From Ectothiorhodospiraceae bacterium (GTDB lineage: Bacteria; Pseudomonadota; Gammaproteobacteria; XJ16; Halofilaceae), in assembly GCA_007134775.1 (NCBI GenBank), contig SLKC01000108.1, positions 1 through 50,778 on the forward strand: a stretch of 50,778 nt of DNA, written 5' to 3'. Positions 27,544-33,919 of this stretch are shown piece after piece. How positions within the stretch are numbered: position 1 is the stretch's first letter; each line of letters begins with the position of its first letter. The notes under the pieces were generated by a model. That model saw nothing but the letters and a program-made list of their open reading frames with translations. It had not been told where the DNA came from and did not search any database. The translations under genes and the position numbers were made by a program.

Positions 27544-27852
27544 ATGACCGGGACGCCCCGCCTGATCTTCAGTGCCCGCGCCGTCGAACGTCTGCGCGCC
27601 GTGCTCGACGACGAGGGCGGTGATGTCCGGCTGCGGGTTACCGTCTTCGGCGACGAGACCGAGCCACAGTTCGGCTTCTCGCTGGAGCGCGAGGTCGGGC
27701 CCGAGGATACCGTCGTCGAGTTCGGCCAGATCGACGTGGTGCTGGACGCCCAGAGCGCCGCGGCGCTCGACGGCAGCGAGATCGACTATCTCGATGATGA
27801 TCAGGGCGAGCGCTTCATCGTCCGTGCGCAGCAGCCTCAGGGGCTTTGGTAA
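27544..27852 (+). CDS. A-type Fe-S carrier-like protein lacking all cysteines
   Basis: The 102-residue protein aligns along its length with the HesB/IscA/ErpA fold. IFSARAVERLRAVLDDEGGDVRLRVTVFG matches the N-terminal helix and first strand, QFGFSLEREVGPEDTVVEFGQIDVVLDAQSAAALDGSEIDYLDD matches the middle, and GERFIVRAQQPQGLW replaces the usual end. All three cluster-binding cysteines are missing: GCSGFQY is replaced by DETEPQFG, and the CxC tail is replaced by PQGLW. There is no Cys at all, so it cannot carry a cluster in the normal way. AAGGAG lies about 10 bases before ATG 27544. It is divergent from the DUF3047 gene. Fold assignment is fairly sure, function unknown. Confidence 0.8.
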   Translation: MTGTPRLIFSARAVERLRAVLDDEGGDVRLRVTVFGDETEPQFGFSLEREVGPEDTVVEFGQIDVVLDAQSAAALDGSEIDYLDDDQGERFIVRAQQPQGLW

Positions 27853-27857
27853 GTCGC

Positions 27858-29546
27858 TCAGTCGGGCGTCGCGACGTCGACGATGACGGGGTCGTGATCG
27901 GAGGAGCGCCAGGGGCCAGCGACTGGCCGGATCTCGTGGAGCTCCGCGGGCTCATCGGCGTTGATGTCCCAGACCGCCACGCCCTCGACGCTGTCGGCCA
28001 GCGCCTCGGAGGCGAGGGCCACGTCGAGGTTGCCCGACATGCCGCGAAAGACGTAGGTCGAGCGCGCCGCTGGCGGCAGCCGCCGCAGCAGGTCACCGTA
28101 GCCCGCCTGCGCGAGTAGCTCGACCGGATCCTCGCGCGCATAGCTGTTGATGTCGCCGATGATCAGGACGCGCTCCGTGCCCGTCTCCTCGCGCTTGCGC
28201 GCGAGGAACTGGGCGAGCGCCTGCGACTGCTCCGTGCGGCGCTCGTTCCAGCAGCCCTGGCCGCGGTCGACGTCGCCCTCGTCGGGACAGCCGCGCTTCG
28301 CCTTGTGGTGGACCACGGCGACGAGTTTGCCGGGGCCATCGTCGCCGAAGCGGAAATGGGCCGCTATCGGCGGGCGGTGGTGGACGGGGTCGTCGTCGAA
28401 GAAGGGCCCGGCGACGGGTTCGACCCGCTCGGGATCCCAGGCCAGTGCGACCCGGATGCGATCGGTGCCGACGGGCGCGTCGACGTTGAAGTGGGCATAG
28501 CCGCCTGCGACGCCGGCCGCCTCGCCCAGGCGCTGCGCCAGATCCGCGACCGCGGCCGGCTCGTTCTCCACCTCGACGATCCCGAAGAGATCGGGCCGCA
28601 GGCCCGTGGCGACCGCCTCGAGCTGTTCGCGCTGGCGTGTCAGCTCGGCCTGGGTCTGTGCGCCGCGATCACCCAGCGTGAGGAAGTAGTCCTCGACGTT
28701 GAACCCGACGATGCGTACCCCTCCGGGCGGCCGTCCCGGTGGATCGGGACGCGGGTTCGCCGAGATCCACTCGACTTGGTCGGTAGCGAGCGGGTGGATG
28801 CGCCAGTCATCGAAGGCGTGGGTCAGCACGCCCGTGAGTTCCGGGATGACGCTGCCGACCCGGCGCGTTCCCTCCGCATCGAGGAAGGGCACGGTCTCGG
28901 GGTAGGTGACGTAGCGCCCGTCGTCGAGAGTCAGTCGGCGTGCGTCGTGATCGGCGCCGTCGTAGTCGGCGAGCTGCGTCGGCTGGTACAGCCGGCCGCG
29001 CGCGGCGAGATCGAGCGTGCCGTAGCGCACCAGTTCGTAGTTCCCGGTGACCGTCAGTGGTTCCGTCACCCGTACCTTGACGCCCGCGAGTGCCTCCCAG
29101 GCGTCGCGTTCGGCGCTGGGGAAGGGCAGATCGGCCGGTTCCGGCAGGCCGGGCCGGTCGCAGACCGTGATCGCGTCGACCCACCCGATCTGGCGCTGCT
29201 CCCGGTGCTCGCTGACCTCGCCGGCGACCACGACCTCGGCCCCGGGGCCGTAGCCGCCGGCGTCGGGAGGGCGATCGGGTGTGAACACGAATGTGCCGCG
29301 CGGGGGGGCGCCGTCGTCCGCCGCCGACTGCTGGAGGAAGAACCCGCGCAGGGCATCGTCGCCACGGTAGTCACCGGTGATTACCCCGCGTACCCGGACG
29401 GAGTCGCCGACGCTCGCGACCGGCTCGGGCCCGGCGATGTCGGCGATCCGGTCGTCGGCGGGTGGACAGTCGGCGCCTGCCGGCACCGCCGCAACGAGCA
29501 GCATGAAGCCGATTGCGGCGCTGCCTCGATATCCCTTCGATTGCAT
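27858..29546 (-). CDS. Exported endonuclease/exonuclease/phosphatase protein (ExeM/NucH type)
   Basis: This 562-residue secreted nuclease has an N-terminal signal peptide (MQSKGYRGSAAIGFMLLVAA with cleavage near PAGA|DC). An OB-fold-like region follows (VASVGDSVRVRGVITGDYRG...GFFLQQSAADDG), then a C-terminal EEP (DNase I-like) catalytic domain. Active-site features are GFNVEDYF, GIVEVEN (metal-binding Glu), VVHHKAKRG, LIIGDINSY (catalytic Asp/Asn) and the terminal WRSSDHDPVIVDV (SDHDP catalytic Asp-His). Relatives are extracellular DNases used for DNA uptake as nutrient or for biofilm release. The frame is open upstream to 29858, but the signal peptide fixes the start at 29546. Confidence 0.92.
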   Translation of the reverse strand: MQSKGYRGSAAIGFMLLVAAVPAGADCPPADDRIADIAGPEPVASVGDSVRVRGVITGDYRGDDALRGFFLQQSAADDGAPPRGTFVFTPDRPPDAGGYGPGAEVVVAGEVSEHREQRQIGWVDAITVCDRPGLPEPADLPFPSAERDAWEALAGVKVRVTEPLTVTGNYELVRYGTLDLAARGRLYQPTQLADYDGADHDARRLTLDDGRYVTYPETVPFLDAEGTRRVGSVIPELTGVLTHAFDDWRIHPLATDQVEWISANPRPDPPGRPPGGVRIVGFNVEDYFLTLGDRGAQTQAELTRQREQLEAVATGLRPDLFGIVEVENEPAAVADLAQRLGEAAGVAGGYAHFNVDAPVGTDRIRVALAWDPERVEPVAGPFFDDDPVHHRPPIAAHFRFGDDGPGKLVAVVHHKAKRGCPDEGDVDRGQGCWNERRTEQSQALAQFLARKREETGTERVLIIGDINSYAREDPVELLAQAGYGDLLRRLPPAARSTYVFRGMSGNLDVALASEALADSVEGVAVWDINADEPAELHEIRPVAGPWRSSDHDPVIVDVATPD

Positions 29547-29679
29547 CGTCCCCGTCTCCCCAAGGCATCGGGGCGCGATTGTGCCAGCGCGCCTGACCGG
29601 GCGGTAGCACCATGCCCCGGTTCCGCACGATTCACGAGGGATGGGCCTCATCCCTGGTGGCCGGTGCAATCGGCGTCTC

Positions 29680-30072
29680 TCAGCTAGAGGCCTTGCTGAT
29701 TTCGCCAACCCGATCGGCGGTCTTGCGCGCCTCGATGAAGACGCGACCGATATTCGCCTTCGTGTCCGTGGAGACGGCGAGGACCTGGTCCGAGCCGGCC
29801 TGAACCAGCAGCATTCGCCCCTTTTCGCCCTCGACGAGTACCTGGCGCAGCGTCCCACTGCGGATTTCCGCCGCCGCCTGCTCGGCGAGGGCCAGCAGCG
29901 TCGCGGACATGGCGCCGAAACGATCTTCGTCGATCTCGGCTGTAAGGGCGCTCGCCTGCGGCAGGCCGTCGCTGGTGATGACCGCTACCGCCTGGATGCC
30001 CGTCACTGCCGAGTGCAGTTGGCGGATGATGCGCCGCAACGACCGCGCGAGTTCTTCGTTCGTTTTCATCAT
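29680..30072 (-). CDS. Roadblock/LC7 domain protein (MglB-like)
   Basis: The 130-residue protein is a single roadblock/LC7 domain: LRRIIRQLHSAVTGIQAVAVITSDGLPQASAL, then DEDRFGAMSATLLALAEQAAAEIRSGTLRQVLVEGEKGRMLLVQAGSDQVLAVSTD, then a C-terminal helix FIEARKTADRVGEI. Bacterial roadblock proteins such as MglB dimerise and act as GAPs or scaffolds for Ras-like GTPases; a COG2229 GTPase is encoded three genes upstream. It is the last gene of the five-gene leftward operon, 104 bases after the other roadblock-like gene. Tandem ATGs at 30070-30072 and 30067-30069 are equivalent start choices. Family call is confident; partnership with the GTPase is inferred from the operon. Confidence 0.9.
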   Translation of the reverse strand: MMKTNEELARSLRRIIRQLHSAVTGIQAVAVITSDGLPQASALTAEIDEDRFGAMSATLLALAEQAAAEIRSGTLRQVLVEGEKGRMLLVQAGSDQVLAVSTDTKANIGRVFIEARKTADRVGEISKASS

Positions 30073-30109
30073 TGCTGTAGCTGTGGTTTTCCTGCTGCGC
30101 GCACGACCG

Positions 30110-30143
30110 GCCCGCGACGAGCATGGCGACGACCGTCGCGGGC
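30110..30143 (-). repeat. Perfect 10-bp inverted repeat between the two roadblock genes
   Basis: GCCCGCGACG (30110-30119) and CGTCGCGGGC (30134-30143) are exact reverse complements separated by 14 bases. In the leftward transcript this forms a strong GC hairpin in the 104-base spacer, without a following U tract. It could be an mRNA-stability or processing element that sets different levels of the two roadblock proteins (inference). Confidence 0.6.
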
Positions 30144-30176
30144 AGGATCGGGATCGCGCCGTTATCCGGGCCGCCT

Positions 30177-30590
30177 TTAGGCGGCCGCCCCTTCGACGTC
30201 GGGCATGGCCGCGCGCGCCTTGGACAGAGCCATGCCCAGATTCGCTGAAATCCGGCAGACGAAGCCGGCGACATGCTGTGGATTCGTTCGGCTGCGGATG
30301 AAGAGGTGGATCAGGTTGTCACTATTGACGATCATTTCATTGAAATAATGATCGCCGTCATCCTTCACGCCACGGGCGTTCTTGAACATCTTCTCGATGG
30401 TCACGACATTCGACCCCTGAAACATTTCCGCAGTCGCCGCAGCCAGCAGGTCGAGCACTTCACTGGGATGCGAATCCACCGTCCGTATCCCGAGCAGCAT
30501 GCCACTATCGAGATCGACGTAGCCGGCTGCCAGGCATTCCGGCACCTTCGAAACCGCACGCTGCAGTGCATTTTCCAATTCGTCTGCCAT
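30177..30590 (-). CDS. Divergent roadblock-like protein
   Basis: The 137-residue protein starts MADELENALQRAVSKVPECLAAGYVDLDSGMLLGI, a roadblock-like pattern (helix, then strand with Y-V-D-x-x-S-G). It continues LDLLAAATAEMFQGSNVVTIEKMFKNARG, NEMIVNSDNLIHLFIRSRTNPQHVAGFVC and a terminal helix LGMALSKARAAMPDVE. It is less canonical than its neighbour but has the same alternation of two central strands flanked by helices. I recall similar proteins in proteobacterial GTPase/roadblock clusters. Two roadblock-type proteins could form hetero- or homodimers on the GTPase. AAAGGAGG lies 12 bases before ATG 30590. It is separated from the ABC-phosphatase gene by 59 bases. Confidence 0.75.
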   Translation of the reverse strand: MADELENALQRAVSKVPECLAAGYVDLDSGMLLGIRTVDSHPSEVLDLLAAATAEMFQGSNVVTIEKMFKNARGVKDDGDHYFNEMIVNSDNLIHLFIRSRTNPQHVAGFVCRISANLGMALSKARAAMPDVEGAAA

Positions 30591-30649
30591 GCTTCTCTCT
30601 CGCCTCCTTTGGGTTCAGTTTGAGATGGAGTACAGATTGCCTGGTTGTG

Positions 30650-32047
30650 TCAGCAACGCTCGCACACATCCCCCCTCGGTGTGCGCAATCGCGCCGTTTG
30701 ATGTGCCTGCGGCTGATCCGTGATCGGGGTGCTGCCGTTGCGTCGGCGCACGACCTCTGCAAAGCGCTCGAGGAACCGGACCTGTTCGTCGGACTGCACC
30801 CAGCGCGCATCGATGTGCCGGACCGCTTCGAGTGCATCCAAGGGGTCGCTTCCCTCCCAAATCAAGTAGCTGGCGAGAATCGCCCCGGTCCGGCCCTTGC
30901 CGGCGCGGCAATGCACCGCGACCACTTCGCCGGCCGTGAGTTGTTCCTCGATCCAGGAACAAAGCCCCCAGGCCTGGGTGACACTCGGTGCGCACATGTC
31001 GGGCACGGGAGACCGATGCACGCGCAAGCCGCGTGCCGCCAGCGCGGCGATATCCGGCTCGACCTGGGTGAGTGATACCAGCACCGTTACGCCCATGCGC
31101 ACGAGCGCATCGGTGTCATATTCGACCGGATGGAACACGCCCGGCATTGGCGTCCCCGCGAGACGGCCGGCGTGCAACCAGAGGAAACCCGAAGGCCCGC
31201 GCGATTCTACCGGAACGGGCGGGGCAGCCCGTACAGGGACGCCGAAAGGGGTCGGGGCGTCGTCGGCCAGCGTCATCGGATCCGCGTCCGGTGACGGTAC
31301 CTGACAGGTTCCCGTGCGGACGAACCGGCGGCCGAGTTCGCTCTCCGGCTCATCGAGCAGGCAGCGGGTTGCCCGACTCTCAACGATGCAACCACCGGCG
31401 AGCAATGCGGCCTGCCCACCCAGTTGGTAGGCGTGCCTCTGATTGTGTACGACGACCAGCACCGCGCGTCGTTCGGCTTCGTACTGGATCTGCTGCAGAA
31501 TGAACTCCGCTTCGGCATCCCCGATGTGGCTGGTGGGCTCGTCGAGGCAGATCAGCGGCGGATCAGCCGCTATCAGGCGTATCAGGGAGATCATGCGCTG
31601 CTCGGCCAGCGAGCGGTCGATGACTGTGTCGTCGAGGTAGGCCCGGTACTCGGGGATACCGTGATCGATGCAGAGCTGGGCCGCGAGATCGCGCTGGTCT
31701 CGCGGCGACAGGTGCCGGCGATCGGGGTGATTGTGAACCAGATTCTGGGCGACGGTGGACATCACCAGGCGAGCGTTCTGAGCGATCAACGCGGGACGCG
31801 GGCCGTCGTCGAGTTCCGCGCCTGCGTAGATGGCTCTCCCCCAGCTCGCAAAGGCCGGATTGGCGTCATTGAAGCCCGCCAGACTCCGGAGCAGCGTGGA
31901 TTTCCCCGTGCTGACCGGGCCCATGAGGACGAATGGCCCGGTGGGGGGGACCTCCAGGTCGACCGCCGCAAGGATTACCCGATCGCCAAAGCGGACGCCG
32001 TATTGGTCCAGCGACAGGATCGACAGGATGCGGGCCGGATCGACCAT
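30650..32047 (-). CDS. ABC ATPase domain fused to a dual-specificity/tyrosine phosphatase domain
   Basis: Residues 1-245 of 465 form an ABC-type ATPase with Walker A GPVSTGKS (43-50), Walker B LICLDEPTS with catalytic E170 and an H-loop H201 in VVVHNQRHA. The signature motif is degenerate (DRSLAEQR at 144-151 instead of LSGGQ). No transmembrane segment or permease is present in the operon. Residues about 285-440 form a cysteine phosphatase with the P-loop HCRAGKGRTG (C380, R386) and probable general acid D350 in PVPDMCAPS, resembling CDC14/dual-specificity enzymes. So one polypeptide combines an ATP-driven switch with a phosphoprotein phosphatase. It starts 3 bases after the GTPase stop. Substrate unknown; regulation of the GTPase or roadblock partners is inferred. 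Confidence 0.88.
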   Translation of the reverse strand: MVDPARILSILSLDQYGVRFGDRVILAAVDLEVPPTGPFVLMGPVSTGKSTLLRSLAGFNDANPAFASWGRAIYAGAELDDGPRPALIAQNARLVMSTVAQNLVHNHPDRRHLSPRDQRDLAAQLCIDHGIPEYRAYLDDTVIDRSLAEQRMISLIRLIAADPPLICLDEPTSHIGDAEAEFILQQIQYEAERRAVLVVVHNQRHAYQLGGQAALLAGGCIVESRATRCLLDEPESELGRRFVRTGTCQVPSPDADPMTLADDAPTPFGVPVRAAPPVPVESRGPSGFLWLHAGRLAGTPMPGVFHPVEYDTDALVRMGVTVLVSLTQVEPDIAALAARGLRVHRSPVPDMCAPSVTQAWGLCSWIEEQLTAGEVVAVHCRAGKGRTGAILASYLIWEGSDPLDALEAVRHIDARWVQSDEQVRFLERFAEVVRRRNGSTPITDQPQAHQTARLRTPRGDVCERC

Positions 32048-32050
32048 GAC

Positions 32051-32596
32051 TCACCGACCTTTCGGGTGCTGCACCAGCGTGAGCAGCGTCGTGACCGCCT
32101 GGCGCACGTCATCGGCCGCGCGTGTATCCATGGCCATCACGGGCGCGTTGACTCCCAGCGACCGGACATGCCGGCGGAAGGGGTCGATACCTGCGTTCCC
32201 TCCTTGATCAAGGCGGGTGATGCCGATGACCGCTTCATGAGTGCGCATGAACCCCTTGAACGCCGTGGTGAACCGTTCCAGTTCCTCGAACACGGTTTCT
32301 GAGCGGGCCGAGGCGAGCATGACCAGACCGATCGCGCCGCGCGTCAGTATCGGCAGCATGAAACCGAAACGCGCCTGTCCGGGGGTGCCGTAGAGATGAA
32401 CAACCTCGTTGTCATCGAGGCGAATCTGGCCATAGTCCATCGCAACCGTGGTGCGCTCCTTGAGCTTGGCCGTCTCATCGCTTGCGCGCGCCTCGGTGCT
32501 CACAACGGGGATGTCCGAGAGTGCGCCGATTGCGGTCGTCTTGCCGGCACCGGGTGGTCCTGAGAACAGAATCTTGTTGTCGACCTGGGCGCGCAT
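32051..32596 (-). CDS. COG2229-type small Ras-like GTPase
   Basis: This 181-residue cytoplasmic GTPase has the P-loop GPPGAGKTT at residues 13-21, the switch I region with TTVAMDYGQIRL, and switch II YGTPGQARFGFM, where the usual DTPGQ Asp is Tyr. The base-recognition motif NKxD appears as TRLD, so nucleotide specificity may differ. These two deviations are common in the COG2229 branch found with roadblock proteins in conservon-like clusters, related to MglA. The 30-residue in-frame upstream extension is rejected: the ATG at 32596 lies 1 base after the stop of the preceding gene, giving tight translational coupling. It probably cycles under control of the two roadblock proteins encoded downstream. 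Confidence 0.9.
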   Translation of the reverse strand: MRAQVDNKILFSGPPGAGKTTAIGALSDIPVVSTEARASDETAKLKERTTVAMDYGQIRLDDNEVVHLYGTPGQARFGFMLPILTRGAIGLVMLASARSETVFEELERFTTAFKGFMRTHEAVIGITRLDQGGNAGIDPFRRHVRSLGVNAPVMAMDTRAADDVRQAVTTLLTLVQHPKGR

Positions 32597-32597
32597 G

Positions 32598-33248
32598 TCA
32601 GCTACCACGCAGTCTGCGCAGCAGGGACGTGATGAGCGATGAACCGCCGTCAGGTTCGACTTCCAGGCCGGACTCGGGCTCGGCATCGGAGCGGTTCACC
32701 ACCCGGATGAGACCGGCACACCAGGCCGCACTCAGGAACTGCTGGACCTCCGTGCGCCCGGCGCCGGACAGTCTTGAGGCGATCGAGATCGATGTCGGGC
32801 GCCGGCGGAACAGCACGGCCAGGCGCACGCCTTGCGCACCCATGGGCACACGGGTGAGATTCGGCCACTCGGTCAGCTCGGTGACATCCGTTGGCGCGAG
32901 TTCATCGATCAGCCGGCCACGGGAGGCAGCGAAGCCGACGGTCCAGAGCAGGTCTTCCAGGCCACCCCATGCCGCCGCATCGAGCCGGAGCGTATCATCC
33001 GCGCGTAACCGACGGATGCGATAGGCCCCCGGTTCATCCGCACACAGGGGGAGCAGGTCGGCTCGGTCGGTATGAAAACGCCGTGCCTGGGACTGCACGA
33101 AAATGTGCCCGGGCGGTGTGGAGTGTTCGATGGCGATGTCCTTGCCACGCACCATGGCGCCGCGGATCGCGCTATGGAGGCATCCGCTGGCTGCGAATTC
33201 CGTAGGGTCGTTGTTGGATCCCGATAACGGGATAGCGCGCGTTTGCAT
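32598..33248 (-). CDS. Hypothetical protein, first gene of the roadblock/GTPase operon
   Basis: The 216-residue protein starts MQTRAIPLSGSNNDP after AGGAGGT, a near-perfect ribosome binding site. The N-terminal half has no motif I recognise. The C-terminal half (about residues 100-185: GLEDLLWTVGFAASRGRLIDEL, then LFRRRPTSISIASRLSGAGRTEVQQFLSAAWCAGLIRVVNR) looks like two helical bundles ending in a winged-helix-like unit, similar in character to DUF4388/PatA-type effector regions that accompany GTPases. No signal peptide or membrane segment is seen. It is tightly coupled to the GTPase gene (1-base gap). Role as GTPase effector or sensor is inference only. Confidence 0.75.
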   Translation of the reverse strand: MQTRAIPLSGSNNDPTEFAASGCLHSAIRGAMVRGKDIAIEHSTPPGHIFVQSQARRFHTDRADLLPLCADEPGAYRIRRLRADDTLRLDAAAWGGLEDLLWTVGFAASRGRLIDELAPTDVTELTEWPNLTRVPMGAQGVRLAVLFRRRPTSISIASRLSGAGRTEVQQFLSAAWCAGLIRVVNRSDAEPESGLEVEPDGGSSLITSLLRRLRGS

Positions 33249-33296
33249 TACGCACCTCCTCGGTAGCGTTCGCTGGTTCGATACGCGCACTAGGTT

Positions 33297-33316
33297 GCGG
33301 TGATGGTCATCACCGC
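33297..33316. repeat. Perfect 8-bp inverted repeat in the operon leader
   Basis: GCGGTGAT (33297-33304) and ATCACCGC (33309-33316) flank GGTC and are exact reverse complements. The element lies 49 bases upstream of the first start codon of the operon and adjacent to a weaker TATACC hexamer (33317-33322, minus strand). It could be an operator or a leader-RNA hairpin. Confidence 0.55.
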
Positions 33317-33439
33317 GGTATAAAGTTCGCGAATCCGGTGTTCTCGCGGGAGAAGTCTTCCGTCGGTAACCTGCCGCTTTCCAGGCCCGCAACTCGCTCC
33401 GTGACGTCGGTCGGCAGGCGCTTCTTATCGTTTGGGGGA

Positions 33440-33445
33440 ATTATA
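33440..33445 (-). promoter_or_regulatory. Perfect TATAAT -10 element of the roadblock/GTPase operon
   Basis: TATAAT on the minus strand, in an A+T-rich island (33425-33500) that stands out in this GC-rich window. With the hexamer at -12 to -7 the predicted start is 33433, giving a leader of about 185 bases before ATG 33248. The absence of a good -35 fits an activator-dependent promoter. Confidence 0.6.
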
Positions 33446-33463
33446 CTATGAATTGTTATGTGT

Positions 33464-33485
33464 GGAATTGATCTAGATCAATTCC
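33464..33485. promoter_or_regulatory. FNR/ANR/DNR-type binding site in a 22-bp perfect palindrome
   Basis: The core TTGATCTAGATCAA (33468-33481) is an exact match to the FNR consensus TTGAT-N4-ATCAA and sits inside a 22-bp perfect palindrome. Its centre (between 33474 and 33475) falls at exactly -41.5 relative to the start predicted from the TATAAT at 33440-33445, the position used at class II FNR-activated promoters. This supports leftward transcription of the roadblock/GTPase operon under low oxygen or nitric oxide. The orientation is not toward the rightward FAD-oxidoreductase gene, where no -10 is seen at suitable spacing. Confidence 0.75.
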
Positions 33486-33919
33486 GTCATTGACGAATTG
33501 GGCCCGGGTGGAACTGTACGAGCCGGGCCGCCGAGGTGGCAAGACCTTTTGGGCCAGCTACACGTCCGTCGTAGCGGGTAAGTGCAATCCCTCCCGAATT
33601 GAGGTGCTGTCCTTTCCAAAGTCGCGCTGAGGCACTAGGCTTACGCGCGTCTTCGGCATTCCACCCGGGACCGGGCCAACATGGCAGTCGATTTCACAGC
33701 GGTCACGCCGATCCGTGAGGCCTCCTGCGCCTCGATGTCGGCGGTTCATCGCGATGATGCGCCGCCCAGCAACGCCCTGCTCCAACGGAGCCACAGCAAG
33801 GTGGTGGGCGTTCCCGTGGACAGCGTGTTCACGCCCCACCAGGCCATCGCGCAGCAGTGCGACGACGAGTGCCCGGTGCGCCGGCTTGCCCATCGTCGAA
33901 TGGGCAGCGGGTGGGCGCG
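33486..33919. other. Intergenic stretch with no recognisable gene
   Basis: About 430 bases lie between the FNR-type site and the FAD oxidoreductase start. Short frames exist on both strands (for example 33558-33932 minus and 33681-33923 plus), but neither has a recognisable motif, convincing start signal or typical composition. It may hold the promoter of the rightward gene or a remnant; nothing specific is seen. Confidence 0.5.
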
